The notes under the pieces were generated by a model. That model made no database searches, had not been told where the DNA came from, and was given only the letters and a program-made list of their open reading frames with translations. The position numbers and the translations under genes are program-made. 64,000 bases of DNA from NCBI GenBank assembly GCA_029531795.1, contig JAPEIS010000001.1, positions 4,898,001 to 4,962,000 of the forward strand. Reading direction: 5' to 3'. Shown in pieces: positions 9,674 through 22,400 of the stretch. Each line of letters starts with the position of its first letter. Positions within the stretch are counted from its first letter, which is position 1. This DNA comes from Sclerotinia nivalis. Its lineage: Eukaryota > Ascomycota > Leotiomycetes > Helotiales > Sclerotiniaceae.

Positions 9674-12600
9674 TTAAATTTCGCAAGCATCATCATTATC
9701 ATCAATATCGCTGGTACCATCACCCACCGATTTATCAACTCCACCAGGATTCTTAATTTCGATCGTAGGATCGGACACGAGGGTACTGGCCGTAGGAATA
9801 ATGGTCGCAGTCGTTGCAGTCGTATTGATCGATGAGTATCTAGCGGAAGGTGTAACGACTGGCAGAGAGTATTCAGAACTGACTGTGGTGGAGATTTGGG
9901 TACCGGATTCTTGGCTTGCAGATGTACCATTTGAATAAACAGGCGCCACGATAGCAGAAGGAAGTGCTGTGCCAGAACTTCCAACATTACCCGTCGCAGA
10001 TGCTGCTTTCGAGATCGAAGTAGCTTGCCCGTAGTATCCCGTCCCATTTGTGGATACTGCCGGCACCCCACTGACATATGCCAAAGCAGCTGTGGTGACC
10101 GCTTTACCCACGATGCTTGCATACGCCCCAGTTAAGTTGAAGAAAGCAGGTTTCGTAGGCAAAACAAAAGTTTCGGTATCATTAATCTTAGCTTTCTCCT
10201 TCGTCGTTACATTGCTATTCAGAACCGGATCCAAGCAACCGTTGTACAAACTATCACACATACTGACGAGACTTTCATCCCCAGAACTTCTGCATGCGTC
10301 GAGAATCACCGCACAGTCGTTCTTACAGGTGGCGTAATCGCTGTTACAGGCATTGGGAGCTTGGAGACCGGCGAGAGAACAGGCATAGTATTTGGAGGAG
10401 CAGTCTTTGCCGGTGGGAATGGTGTCATTCATGGAGAAGGACACGAGACAATTGTCGTAAAGACGGAGAGCTTGGGATACTGCGATGGTTGAGTTATCGG
10501 CAGAGACGCTGGAGATATCGTAGACAGAGCTGCATTTGTTCTTGCAACTGGCCATATCCTATTGAAGATCGTGATATTAGTCATTTGTGTGGTGAAAATT
10601 GTTCATGAAAAAGTCGGGAAATCTCACCGCAGAACAGGTATTATCTGCACCGCCATTATTTCTGCAAGACAGGAATGACGCCACACAATCTTCTTTAAGA
10701 GCAGCCGTGGCGGATTTGAACGAAACAAGACAAGACTGGTATTGTTTTTGGCATGATGCGGTAAGGGCTGGATCTCCTGAGCTTTGGCAGATATCTAGGG
10801 CCACGGAGCACGTATTCTTACAACTGGCTACATTAGCAGCACAGGAATTTGACTCTTCGTTACAAAGGAGGAGACTGGAGGCACAGTTGGCCTTCGTGAT
10901 GGAGGATTTGAAGTCGACGAGACATAAGTTATACTGCGTAAGACACGGCGCCTCGAGAGATTTGTCGCCTGAACTCAAACAGGTGCTATAACTAGTAGAA
11001 CACTCACTAGAGGATCGGGGAGTCAGTAATCGGCTACTAAATGAAAACCCCGGGACCAAGAGGTGCCAAGGTGTGTAAGAAGATGGAAAGGTCCCAGGAT
11101 ATAAAATATTCCACATAGATCTTGGAAACCAGGGATTGTTATATGAAAAAATCGATTGAACTTACGACTTGCAGTGAGCCGCTTTAGCATTGCGTACATT
11201 ATCTTCCCCAGTAGAGGACATGTACTCAGACACACAATCTTGTCCAGTAATGGCAGTCTTAGTTGTCCAGGCAAAGGCCACGAGACAGAAGTTATATTGT
11301 TCAAGACAACGCGATGAAAGAGCTGGATCGCCCGAACTGAGGCAGGTGGAGTACGAAGTAGAACAATCGGTCTATATCCAGTCAGGGAGTTAGTGATTGG
11401 GGCATACAAGGTATGTGTTTGAAGAACTGTAAAAGTGGGGGGTTCAGGTTGAAGGACAGAATTGGGTGTAGAAGATAGAAACGCTTTTGAACGGTTTACG
11501 AACCTTACAGTCGGCATTAAGGCTTTGACACAGGTTGTCTTCCTTCCCCTCATTTTTGCACTTGGTGAACCTCGAAACACAGCTAGTGTTGTTCAGTAAA
11601 GCGGGGGTATCGAATTGAACGAGGGCTGAATTATATTGTTCAAGACATGCTGTTCCATCAGCGTGTCCACTAGAAAGACACGTGCTATAATTTATGCTAG
11701 CGTCGTTCTTGCAAGTAGCGGATGCAGAAGCACAAGTATTCGACTCGCCGCCTTCATTTCGACATACTGTAAAATTCTGGAGTCAGCAATCGCCTAACTG
11801 GGAGATTCTTTGTAGGAAGGCGAAGACAAAGCGATATCATGTACTAGAAATCTTATACGATATGTGATATCAAATGAATGGTTGTGATTCGGGAATGGAA
11901 TTGCGTATCAAGAGAGTACTAAATGGGTTAAGCTTACAGGTGAAACTGCTAACGCAATCCAATGAAGTCGAAACCGTGAAGGAATCTAAGCAATTGTTAT
12001 ACTGATTCATACATAGCGAGTCATCTGCGCTGCCGCTGCTCAGACAAATCCCGTAAATCGCACTACATTTATCCTGTAAAATCGACAGGTCAGTTATTAC
12101 CCATTAAAGAAACCTCTTCATGGAAAGAAGGGACGCAAAGTGGACGCATAGCACTGTGTGATATCTATAATATCCTCAATATGACCGAGTACAAGGTTGA
12201 ATGCCTTCGACTTGAACGGTAGGCATGATGAATGAGGATGGGATACGGGAAAACGCTTGTGTTTATCCACCACGTGAACTATTCCATATCCTGTCGAAAA
12301 GCGTATGGTGTTCTAGCTTCTTGCCACTTCGCAAATCCAGTCAAATTTTCAACCCAGTGAAGCTTCCAAGTGATTTGGGTTTCGGCAAGACAAAAGGACA
12401 AATAGCTAGGTCCCTTTGCGGAGAACATGAAGTTTGACAATGATTCTCGAGGTGAGATGATAAAGTAAATGTGAGGATGATGATAAGATAGGTAGGGTTC
12501 CAAGATGGAGGTTTTGAGACGCCTGAGAATAGACAAGATCGAAGAAGAACAAGAGTTCGTGATAGGGAGTTTGAAAGAAAAGAAATTATTGCACTCACTT

Positions 12601-13415
12601 TACACTGCGCGGTGTACGAGTTGCACGTGTTGTCATCGATGCCTTTGGCTCTGCAGGCTGAAAATTGGGAAACACTAAGATCAGAAAGTTAGGATTTGTG
12701 TCGTAAGGGAAAGGTTTTTGGGGAAGCCAATGGATGAATTGATTTTGGGAAGTAAGAAAAATATATGTGCACGGTAAGATACAAATAGGCTTTGAAGTCG
12801 GGAATAGAGCTCGCTTCCGAGAACCGTGAGGTTTATGAATTATTTGAACTTACCAGTCGTGAGTAGGGAAGGACTCCCTAGTTGAAAAGACGCTGAAGGA
12901 ATCTAAACAATTGTTGTATTGTGTCTTGGCTGCTGACGAGTCTGGGGATCCACTCGTGAGAGCCGTGGCATAAATCGTGCTGCATTTGTCCTTGCCTGGC
13001 CTTGTCAGTGATATGCTTCAACTAAAACCGGTAACATGAGGCTATGCCTACATTGAGCTGCGTGACTGTTGCAAGTATTGTCAGGGTTTCCCGCGTCGTG
13101 ACAGGCCGAGAAAAGAGATGCACAATCCTTTCCCGCCGAATTCTTCGTGGTGGTGAATATGGTGAAGTCATCCAAGCAAAGGTTGTACGAATTCATGCAT
13201 GATGATGTATCGGATGACGAAAGACACAATCCGTAGCTATCAGCACATGAGTTCTTGCACTTGGCATTAATAGATTGGCATGTGTTATCAGCTCCGCCGT
13301 CGTCTAAACATTGTTGGTAGGAAGAGACACAAGATGTGCTTTTGGAACTCGAGTCATGAGCAGCGACCAGGGCCACGAGGCTCAGGCTAAGGATAGAAGG
13401 AACGGAGGTCCTCAT
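9674..13415 (-). CDS. Secreted modular protein with 18 twin-CX6C cysteine hairpins, unknown function
   Basis: Eight exons on the minus strand: 13415-13052, 12995-12854, 12674-12599, 12073-11938, 11766-11504, 11371-11166, 11006-10628, 10558-9674. They sum to 2451 nt, exactly 816 codons plus stop, and every junction completes a cysteine motif, which supports the model. Residues 1-19 are a signal peptide. From Cys29 to about residue 655 the chain is a run of C-x6-C pairs, two pairs per hairpin, for example CADSYGLC...CMNSYNLC and CASLFSAC...CNSHAAQC. Hairpins alternate between an A type (loop LSSGD, then QYN) and a B type (loop with G..DNTC), giving B0, eight A-B pairs and a final A. The last about 160 residues are Ser/Thr-rich with N-glycosylation sequons and no GPI-type hydrophobic end. 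I know no named family for it; a wall or secreted surface role is inferred. Confidence 0.85.
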
Positions 13416-14557
13416 TTCGACAAGAAGTACCGGATTATATTAACGAAAGTAGTGGTTTTGGTTGCCAAAAATTCCCGGAAACGAGAGACAAGATGTGTTG
13501 GGGAAAAAAAGAGATATGGAGCGGAACACGAAAAAGAGCCTGGGGATAGCAAACACAAATACGAAAAGTGATCGCGCTGCCCACTTAGACAAGCCATATT
13601 CTGTAAAGTATAGACTTTGTTTGGTGGAGCTGGTGGAAATTTGATAAGTCTTCAATTCATGGAGCAACCATGGAGTAAGTACGATTGTCCAAAAATAGAT
13701 AAATGGCCAATTGGCAATAGCAATTCCCGATCTTTGATCTCGTCCTCAATGTTGAAGAATGAAATCGATTTGAAATTCTAAAAGTCATTACGTCTTACTT
13801 CTCATTGCATTTTCCAAGAATCCTCCCTGCTTCAGACCAATTGAGGTTTCGATCAATGATGTGGATTTGACGTTTTATTAATGTTCATCCGAATTCTCCG
13901 CTCGGATTCGTCTTCCATTGATTGACAAGCGCTAGGGTTGGGCTCGCGTCATTTTCGGCTTGGAGGAAATCTTACCAATTTTGGAAAAGGAAGCGAGGCA
14001 AGGTCTCTCCTTGGGAAAATCTCTTGAAGAAAGTGGATTCGGGATATAAGCATGGGATGTACATGTTGTAGATAGGTAAGAGATGGGACTTTTGTAATCA
14101 TTCTATTCGAGTAAAAAGTATAATAATCTAGCTTGTTCTGTTTTACTAATTAATGTGGTTTCTTTTCTTTTTATAAATAGATTTTTAAATGGCTTTGTTC
14201 GTTCCAGAGCCAGATCAAATCATTCAATGTATAGCAAACCAAATAATGAAATAATACAATCTCAATCAATCGATTGTAGATTGAAATAATTATACTTTTC
14301 TCAGAATCATTTCATGAATCCATGCACACACTGGTGTTCACATCAATATCGTAAGGATCAAAAAGATTTAATTCCTCACCTTACAAGTTTCATCTCATTC
14401 TTATCGCATACTCATACTCGTTTGTAAAGCAATAGACAATATCGATATCAATATTAACGTAAGATTCTAAAATGCACAAAAGTCCTCTTCCCATCCTATT
14501 CCCCCTTATCCATCGGTATATTTCCAGCCACCCATAACCAGTACTCCGTATCATAAC
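13416..14557. other. Intergenic between the CX6C gene and the carnitine acetyltransferase
   Basis: Holds the 5' flank of the CX6C gene (13416-13700) and an AT-rich stretch (14100-14550) that is probably 3' UTR of the neighbour. No other feature seen. Confidence 0.4.
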
Positions 14558-17284
14558 CTAATACTCACTCAACCTTAATTTCTTTCCAATTTCTCTTCTT
14601 CTCGCATGAGCATTAGCTCGGTCGGACAGTCTCGTTTTTGAATCGTCTGGGCCTTCGCCTCTACCTTTTAGGGCTTGCAAAAGCATACCTGCGTCGAAGA
14701 ATCCATCTGTACATTTATGTGTTAGTTTGTTTCCTTGAATTGTATGTACGAGAGCGAAAATATATGAGATGTAAAAAGGGTAGCGAGCCAGATGAGAAAG
14801 GAACAGGAAATACATACATCCACCCAATCCCTCATCATCGCTCTCATCCGCCGGTGTCATCGTTCCGGGCGTTCTCTTTTCCACTTCCGCCACTCTAATA
14901 ACTCTTCCTCTGCTCTTCAGCCTATGACCGGCAGTCGGTCTATGAGCATTTGCCTCTCTAGCCCGACTCGACTTCGGACTCACGCCTCTCTTCTGGGTAG
15001 CCTTCAACATCCTCCTAATCTCCAAGAGATAGCTTTCCAAGGCATCTACAAATCTTTTCGTTTGGCGATGTTTACTACTGGCACATATGCTAATCCCATC
15101 ATCTTTAATGATATATCCGATTCCAAATCCATCACCAGAAGTAGGACCAAATCCAAATTGGCGAAGGGAAGGATTACCGCAGTTGGATGTTGAGAGGACA
15201 GTTGTATTGAGTTTATCCCAACCACTGTCTGCGAAAATGAGAGGCATGGAATGTTGTTGCGATCCGGGGGAGGAATTACCTCGAGGGCGAGTTGAGCGAA
15301 TTGAGCGACGCTCGACTTCATCGCCATTGCTGAGGATTGAATTTCGGCCTGGACTACCGAATACAGATGGATCTCGAGATGAACTCGTATCAACGGGACT
15401 CGAATATCCGTTACTGCTCAATCCGGTACTACTAGCAGTTTCAGCGTCATCTTCATCAACTGCTTTTTGCCATAGACTAAACAAAGCATATAAGTGGCGA
15501 TCGCATCCTTGCGCTTTTGCGCATTCCTTCGTATTGGCTGTATGTTTCTGACATGCTTTCTTCAGCGCCTCAACCTTTTGTTCGGGAGGATTTTCGGCCC
15601 AAAACGTTTGTACGAAATCAAGTGATTCAGGCGTCACAGATCGTATAGCTTCAGTCCTCCCATGAAGAAATACTTTCGTCATCGCTGGCTCATATGTGCA
15701 TTCCAATCTACCATATAATCCATAATATGCCGCCTGAAACGCCATCTGCACGAAGGCATCTGGAGAAAATCCCATCGAAGTTATGAAGTTCTTTCCATAA
15801 GCTGCGAAATCAAGGGTTTCAAATTCGTTTTGTTGGATGAGATCCGCGAGACGTGTTTCGGCAAAACGAACAGCAATGCTGAGTTCGGGTATCATATCCC
15901 ATTCTAGTTTATGTGGAGTAGTGCTTACATCCCCGAAACTAGCGGGGTCGCGTTTGGCGGGATCCGGACTAGTAGATGCCCAAAGACTGGGTGCCTGTCC
16001 ATTTATTGTACGGGCGAAACGGAGGATCGTATCTGTATACAAATCGCTGGCAAATCGAAGAACAGTATGTCCATCTACACCAGTGTGTTCGAAATTAATA
16101 CCTGCGCTTCCGTTTTTACAGACGATGATTTGTAGCTTATCGTACCAACGATTGGTGCATGTTCCAATCTGGACACCCTTTTCAACTTGGCTGGTTCCGC
16201 AAAGCATGTTCTGACATAAATCTGCTTGGGAACTGGGCTCTGTGTAGTCAAGGCAGAGGATAAATAACGCGGAATCTACTATTCCAAGACAATCCGCATT
16301 GTTTGATCCTTCTTCTCTCGTCATAACATCTCTTAGACCTGACCAGGTTTTCCGATTTTCGGTACTGAGTACTCCAAGTGCACCTTTAGCGGCGTCTTGT
16401 ATTGGAGTTTGTTGTGCATCATCAACGATTGTTTGTAAGTTAATCGAGATGTCTTTTTCAGTCATGATTAGATCCGAATTGTCATCGAGAACATCGAACC
16501 AGTAAAATTGTCCGTGGCAAAGTACGACGAGATGTTTCGATTCAGGATCCTGTCCGATGTGACATCCATTCTCGGTAGGTACCCTTGCAGTGCCGAATAA
16601 TCGAGAGTATTGGTACATGCAAAGAGGTGTACCCCTTACTGTATCGGGAGGCAACTCTTCCCTTCTGACTGCACGCACGAAAGATAATGCGGATACTACC
16701 AGTGAGGCAGCGCGAGTGACTTGGTTGTTTCTTGCAGGTGTTGGATCATCTTCGAGTAGGAAGAAGGGATTGAGGTTTAGGACGACTGGGTTGTCGTAAT
16801 TGAGATAAGAATCATACCCTAGGTTAAATGTTAGTACGAACATTATAAAATAATCTTCGGGAGATAACTTACAAAACTGCTCAATATAACTAGTCTTTCC
16901 GCTTGCATACTTCTTCAATCTCTCGTGCAGTTCAGGTCCATCGTTCTTCAAGAACTCTTCCACTGCTTGTTTGGTTTCTGCATGTTCTCTTGGTGACTGC
17001 AATGGTTTTAATGCTGCCAGGTATTTCGTCAAGGAACTATCTAGCTCTGGTATTGGTAGCTTTGGCAACTTGTCCTGTGCAGCAAAAGTGATACCTTGCT
17101 CATGTTTTGGCTGATTGCTAGTGAGAGGTGACCTCTGATCTTTCGAGTAGCCATCGTTAATTTCCTTTGCTCCCTCCATCGATCGATCTTCGTCTGCTAT
17201 AAGGGATAGAGCTGGTGTAATCAGGGTTTCATTTAAGGATCTGGGCATCCTAAATGTACGGATAACTGTTGTTGTGGTAGCCAT
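14558..17284 (-). CDS. Carnitine O-acetyltransferase, cytosolic YAT2/FacC type
   Basis: Transfers acetyl groups between CoA and carnitine so acetyl units can move between compartments during growth on acetate or fatty acids. The family's active-site His is in INFEHTGVDGHT (His codon 16085-16087, residue 400 of the unspliced frame). LNLNPFFLLEDDPTP near the start and GYGFFDAGMLLQAL near the end (after splicing) are family blocks. Two introns are evident: 16819-16872 (54 bp), whose removal gives EQFWYDSYLNYDNP, and 14707-14817 (111 bp), whose removal gives GLGGYGFFDAG. Both are multiples of three without stops, so the unspliced frame runs 908 codons while the spliced protein is 853 residues. 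No peroxisomal SKL-like end and no clear mitochondrial presequence are seen, hence the cytosolic assignment. A second Met (MPRSLNETL) is a possible start. Confidence 0.88.
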   Translation of the reverse strand: MATTTTVIRTFRMPRSLNETLITPALSLIADEDRSMEGAKEINDGYSKDQRSPLTSNQPKHEQGITFAAQDKLPKLPIPELDSSLTKYLAALKPLQSPREHAETKQAVEEFLKNDGPELHERLKKYASGKTSYIEQFCKLSPEDYFIMFVLTFNLGYDSYLNYDNPVVLNLNPFFLLEDDPTPARNNQVTRAASLVVSALSFVRAVRREELPPDTVRGTPLCMYQYSRLFGTARVPTENGCHIGQDPESKHLVVLCHGQFYWFDVLDDNSDLIMTEKDISINLQTIVDDAQQTPIQDAAKGALGVLSTENRKTWSGLRDVMTREEGSNNADCLGIVDSALFILCLDYTEPSSQADLCQNMLCGTSQVEKGVQIGTCTNRWYDKLQIIVCKNGSAGINFEHTGVDGHTVLRFASDLYTDTILRFARTINGQAPSLWASTSPDPAKRDPASFGDVSTTPHKLEWDMIPELSIAVRFAETRLADLIQQNEFETLDFAAYGKNFITSMGFSPDAFVQMAFQAAYYGLYGRLECTYEPAMTKVFLHGRTEAIRSVTPESLDFVQTFWAENPPEQKVEALKKACQKHTANTKECAKAQGCDRHLYALFSLWQKAVDEDDAETASSTGLSSNGYSSPVDTSSSRDPSVFGSPGRNSILSNGDEVERRSIRSTRPRGNSSPGSQQHSMPLIFADSGWDKLNTTVLSTSNCGNPSLRQFGFGPTSGDGFGIGYIIKDDGISICASSKHRQTKRFVDALESYLLEIRRMLKATQKRGVSPKSSRAREANAHRPTAGHRLKSRGRVIRVAEVEKRTPGTMTPADESDDEGLGGCMYFLFLSHLARYPFYISYIFALVHTIQGNKLTHKCTDGFFDAGMLLQALKGRGEGPDDSKTRLSDRANAHARRREIGKKLRLSEY

Positions 17285-18999
17285 TTTGGTCAGCTTGAAA
17301 CCTTATGGTTATGCGTATAGTGGGGAGATGGAAGCGCAGATATTCAATCCTCGCAATGCTGTGCGGTAGAAATAATGACAATCGTGAAGACAATAAGATG
17401 GCATTAGACTAGATACAAGAAAGTCTTCTCGAAGGAAAATAGTCTGTCTTATGAGGAAAACACGTTGCTCACGGTAAGCTGCTCACGGTAAGCAGCAACC
17501 GACAGCCTTGGTTATATCTCGAGGTAGCACAGTATGGTGAAGCGATAATCGGAATCCCCATGTCCCCGCAATTGGCCTTCTGCATCGGCTCAAGCAGAGC
17601 ACCATTGGATAACTGGATCCGGCCATATGGGCCATGCACGATACAGGTCTCCACTCCCGTACACTAGTTAGGGTGATATTCCGAGTTTATATGATATCCG
17701 CAACGCCGAAGCTCTGATACTTGAGCAATCAAAGTCAAATGACACTGAAACAAACGAAGACAGCACAGTAACAGTAAAGCTTTTGCATACCTTTATACTT
17801 TGATTTACTTTTTTATGAGAATATCTATCTCCAGAAATTCTCCAGGGATAGGAAGACTTCGGTGAATAAGGAAGAAGTGCTCGTTGGACGATGTAGGGAG
17901 TTGCAAGGATATAAATCTAGGTGAAAACCACTTTGTTTTCCAGCCATGGAACCAGACCTGATCAATCTCGTCGTCCACGTCTTCACATGTGAAAGAGACG
18001 TGGGTATGAATATTACAATATTCCAGCGAAAAAGTTGAGTGTGATCAGTCTCCTGAAACGATGGAATTCCAAAATGCAAGCAGCTCAAAGCGCTCTGTTC
18101 CTTCGGTCAAGCGGATGTGAAAAATTATATGTGGTTCGTTGGTTTAAAGATGCCCAGGGTACGTTGCATCTAGGCAATGCAAGTTTCCCCGTTCTTGCGG
18201 ATCGAAGGAGATGCTCGGATAGGATAGACGTTGGGATTTGAAAAGCGGATCTCCAAAGGGCTGAAGCCTCGTTTGCAGGAAAGCTCGATTTTCCTAAACA
18301 AGTCGTTTTAAGGTTGTATCGAGAGTATTTCTGATAAGAGATCGAGTGATTTCTCTATAGCATTTCTTCATGGAAAGGGTGTAATTGAAAAATGATTTGC
18401 ATTATTCACAAGACATCAAATGAGACGGAAATTCTTTTATTCATCACTCGACGTTTATTTTGTAAGATGATCTCACCCAGATGACCAACTAACACTAACA
18501 CTTTCCATTCGTCCGATGTAAGATTTGATTATCAGCACGTGACTCTGGCCATGGAACCCCGAATTCATTCCAGAAAATGACCAGATAAGGAAACACAAAA
18601 CAGCTTACTGCGAATAGTATCAGAGCTTTTGTTGATGACTATTCAAAGCAATATGTGTTCATGATTACTACTATCCTTGCCTGATGTCATAATGTTGAAG
18701 CAAACAAAGAACCTCGAGCACGTGGGAGGAATTCGGGAATGTACGTTTTCCGCGGTTGTCTACTAATTGCGACAGAGAAGGGCAGAATCTCCTATCTCTG
18801 AATTATGTAAGCACCGAATTAACCACCTCTGCAACTTCCCAAATCAAATATGCAACAAAATGCTATCCACAAACTATCGCCTTCATATTCGACATATCCA
18901 TACCTCTCTCCGCATCTAGGTTTCAAGCCTCAAGCACCTAGTATATACTTGACTTCAAATATCCATCCCGTCTTCTAAATCACAAAGTCCTATCTTTCA
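17285..18999. other. Intergenic, about 1.7 kb, upstream of the acetyltransferase
   Basis: No convincing gene. Short open frames (for example 17469-17654 minus) lack recognisable domains or splice structure. The right edge is the 13-bp target duplication of the LINE (19000-19012). Confidence 0.4.
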
Positions 19000-19425
19000 T
19001 CACTTCGGCTATTGATTGATTGATTGATTAAATTAACGTCTACACTGAGTCTAAGACTATCTAAGACGGCTAGAAGCTTTGTAGGCTCCTAACAAATAAC
19101 AACTGGTGAAATGCTGGCCGTATTAGGCTGTAACTAGTACAATTTGGAGAGATTGAGATAGCCTCAATCTACTAATTTTGAATAGAGGAAGTGAAAACTA
19201 ATCCTGGGGAATAAAGCCCGCTTTACAAATACTCTCGTATATAATAAAGAAAATAACAAATGAAATATGATATAAATCGAAATTGGAACGATTTACTCCG
19301 CATAGAGGGGTAAATTGATCAAAATAACCAAATTGATCAAATTGATCCAATTAACCATTTTCTCCTGGTTCACCCCTTTCTCCTCTGTCTTCTTGTTCTA
19401 TATCCTCTTGCATTCTAGCAAAATG

Positions 19426-22400
19426 CTATGGTCTGGTAGCTATTTTTGTTGTTTCGATAAATTCGAGGGTTTTGATGATTCCTATTTTGGTGTGAAGTAG
19501 ATATTTCATAGAAAGTCGAAAGATAGGATTGTTTGTTTTGAATATTCTTCTAGCTGATTTGTATAAAGAGCAATTGAGAAGAAGATGATCTGGGGATTCT
19601 TTCTTTTTATATCTACAATTATCATTTGATGAGATTCCGAATCGTTGTAAGTAGGATTTGAAGTATCCGTGATCGATTTTAAGTTGAAACAAAGCGCTAA
19701 TAGAACTTCTCTTGGTGTTTTCTGGAATTCCGATCTTTGAGCTAGTTTTCCAGGAGTATATTTTTGAATAGGCTGATTTGGATGAATTAAGAAGGGATTT
19801 CCATTCCTCGGATTTCGTCCTTTTGATATCCATTCCCAATGAAGCAAAGCTGGTTTCGTTTGATGATGATCTTTGTTTTGTAGCTTCTTTTGCTAAAACA
19901 TCAGCCAATTCGTTTCCTTCAACAGAGGTATACCCTGGAATCCAATTAAGGGAGATTTCAGCTCCTTTTCTAAGGAGAGTTTCTGTGGCTTTGATTGCTC
20001 TAATTTGGCATATCTGGCCAGGAGCATCAGAGGGTGTTTTCAATCGGTATAATCCGGCTTGATTGTCTGAGTAGATTTTGAATTTTTCGCCTAGTTGAGT
20101 AATGGAGCTAGTATATTCGATTGCTCTAGTGACTCCAAGAAGCTCACCATTATAGACAAGCTGATTCACCCCAATATTGATGATTTCCTGATGTGAAACC
20201 TGACCATTCGACAGAATAACTGCAATCCCGATTCCAATTCCGATTCCATCCAAAGTGGATGAGGCATCAGTATATATTGTAATGGTATTCTTGCATCTGT
20301 ATTTGAATGCAAGGTTATAAACAATTGCAGTATCCTCCTTTGCTAGCTTGCTGATATTGACTTTGTATGGAGTATCCCTTTTCCAAGGAGGGAAATGAAA
20401 ATGATCGATTTTCTCTAGAGTCAAAGGATCGACATCTTCTTCGATTGAATTTGTGATCTTCTCAAGCTGAGTAGGTTTAGGTAGTTTTCTTCGAGGGGTT
20501 ATTATCGAGCTCTGATCTCCTTTTTCGGCAATCAATCTTTTGGAAATTAGATTAACAGGGTGGGAAGGTGAGATTTTCAATAATCTGAAAGCATATTGTC
20601 TGATTCCAGTATTTAATCTGACTTCCGGAGGGCACAAAACAGTTTCCACTTCCATTGGTTTTATTGGAGAAGTTTTGAATATTCCCAGTATCTTTCGAAG
20701 AGCGAGATTCTGAAGTAATTGAAGAATCTTTTTGAATTGGGCTTGATCTTTCCACCAAATGATTGATCTGTAATCAGTTATACTGGTAACATATGCTATA
20801 TAGAATTGCCTTAAAGCTTTGGGACTAAATCCTTTCTCAGTATTGACTAATCTGGCCATTCGATAGAAAGAGGCTTTAGCTTGAGTAGCTCGGATTGTGA
20901 CATGTTGTTTGAAATTGAGGCCGAGGTCGAACCAAATACCTAGCTATCTAATTAGTAATGAGGGTTGTATAATCTCAGAATTTGGGAACTTGATTGAAGC
21001 GTCTTTTGTGTATTTGGAGGTGGAGAAGTGCATTAGCTCCGTTTTTGCTAAATCGAATTGAATAACGTTTTTCTCATCAAGAGCATAGATCTATTTCGCT
21101 GCTCTTTCGAGGGAGATGATATTCTTTTTCCAGCTTGAGGAATGAGTGATCAAGGCTATATCATCAATGTACGAAAAATATTCAACCGAATTCGATTGGA
21201 AGAGATCTCGAATATAGATTAGGAAGAGGATTAGTAAGATTGGACTTCCTTGAGGGATTCCGGTGTTGATTGGTTTAAAGGCTTCGGTTTGATCATCAAA
21301 CGAAAGTTTGAGTAATCTTTCTTCCAAAAATGACGAGATCCACACAATAAGACTAATTGGGAGATTGAGGTTCTTACAGATATCTAAAAGTCGATTCTTG
21401 GATACATAATCGAAGGCCCCTTTAACATCTAAGAAAAGGGTTGAGGTTTTCTTTTTGATTCTTGTATTTCTTTCGATTTCGATGGTAAGCAGGATTGCTG
21501 TATCGATGGCTGATTTCTTTTGTCTTCTGCTCATTTGGGAATGATACAATAGATTCGTAGTTTCGGCTAGAAAGCTAAACCTTTGAGCTAGAATTCTTTC
21601 ACTAATTTTGCCTAAACAATTGAGAAAAACAATAACCCTATAAGTTTTTGGAATAGTATAATCTGGTTTCGAAGGCTTCTTGAGTATCACTCCTGTAGCT
21701 TGTTTTCAACAAGAAGGATAGTAACCAAGATTAATCAGATTGCTGAAAAGGGTAAAGAAAGCTTTTGGGATTGCTTTATAAACTCGAATAATAATCTCCT
21801 AGGTGATTCCATCTGGACCCGGACTCTTTCCTTTGATTTTAGTTGAACAAGCATTAAAGAGTTCATTTTCCGTGAGTTTAGGCCAATCCCACTTTTTCGA
21901 TTGTTTGTATCCTTCCCATTTGGGTGCTGTAGTATTTGGAGGGGAAGGGAATAGAACAGATCTGAAAGCTGAGTATTTCCCTTCGAAAGAGCTTTCGAAT
22001 TGAAAGGAATTGGATCGGATATTCGGAATCCTTTCGGTTTGAAGATTTTTCGTATATGATATTGCCTTAAAGATCGTTTGGGTATCCTCTTTTTCTAGGA
22101 ATTCGTTCCAATGATTCTTTTTCGCTGTTTTGATAGCTTGAAAGTAATGATTCCTTACTGATTGGTATATTTTCTTGAATATATTGTCTTTAGGGTATCG
22201 TTTAGTATTTTCATATTCATTTGCGAATCGTTTCCGAAGAGTTTTCAGCTCTGGAGATCATCAGGGCTTTGCCCTTTTGATTGACTTGATTCTCGGTATA
22301 CTGATTTCAGCCGAATTGGTGATTATTCGGGTGAATTCTATTGCAGCTTTATCCAGTGTTTGCATTTGCTGGTTTTTGTCGAGAAGAGAATCAAGTGAAT

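Noticed and set aside
12225..12598. Open frames on both strands within the long CX6C intron
   Set aside because: None continues the CX6C pattern and the flanking exons already join without loss.
17469..17654. 61-codon minus frame upstream of the acetyltransferase
   Set aside because: No homology recognised and no gene context.
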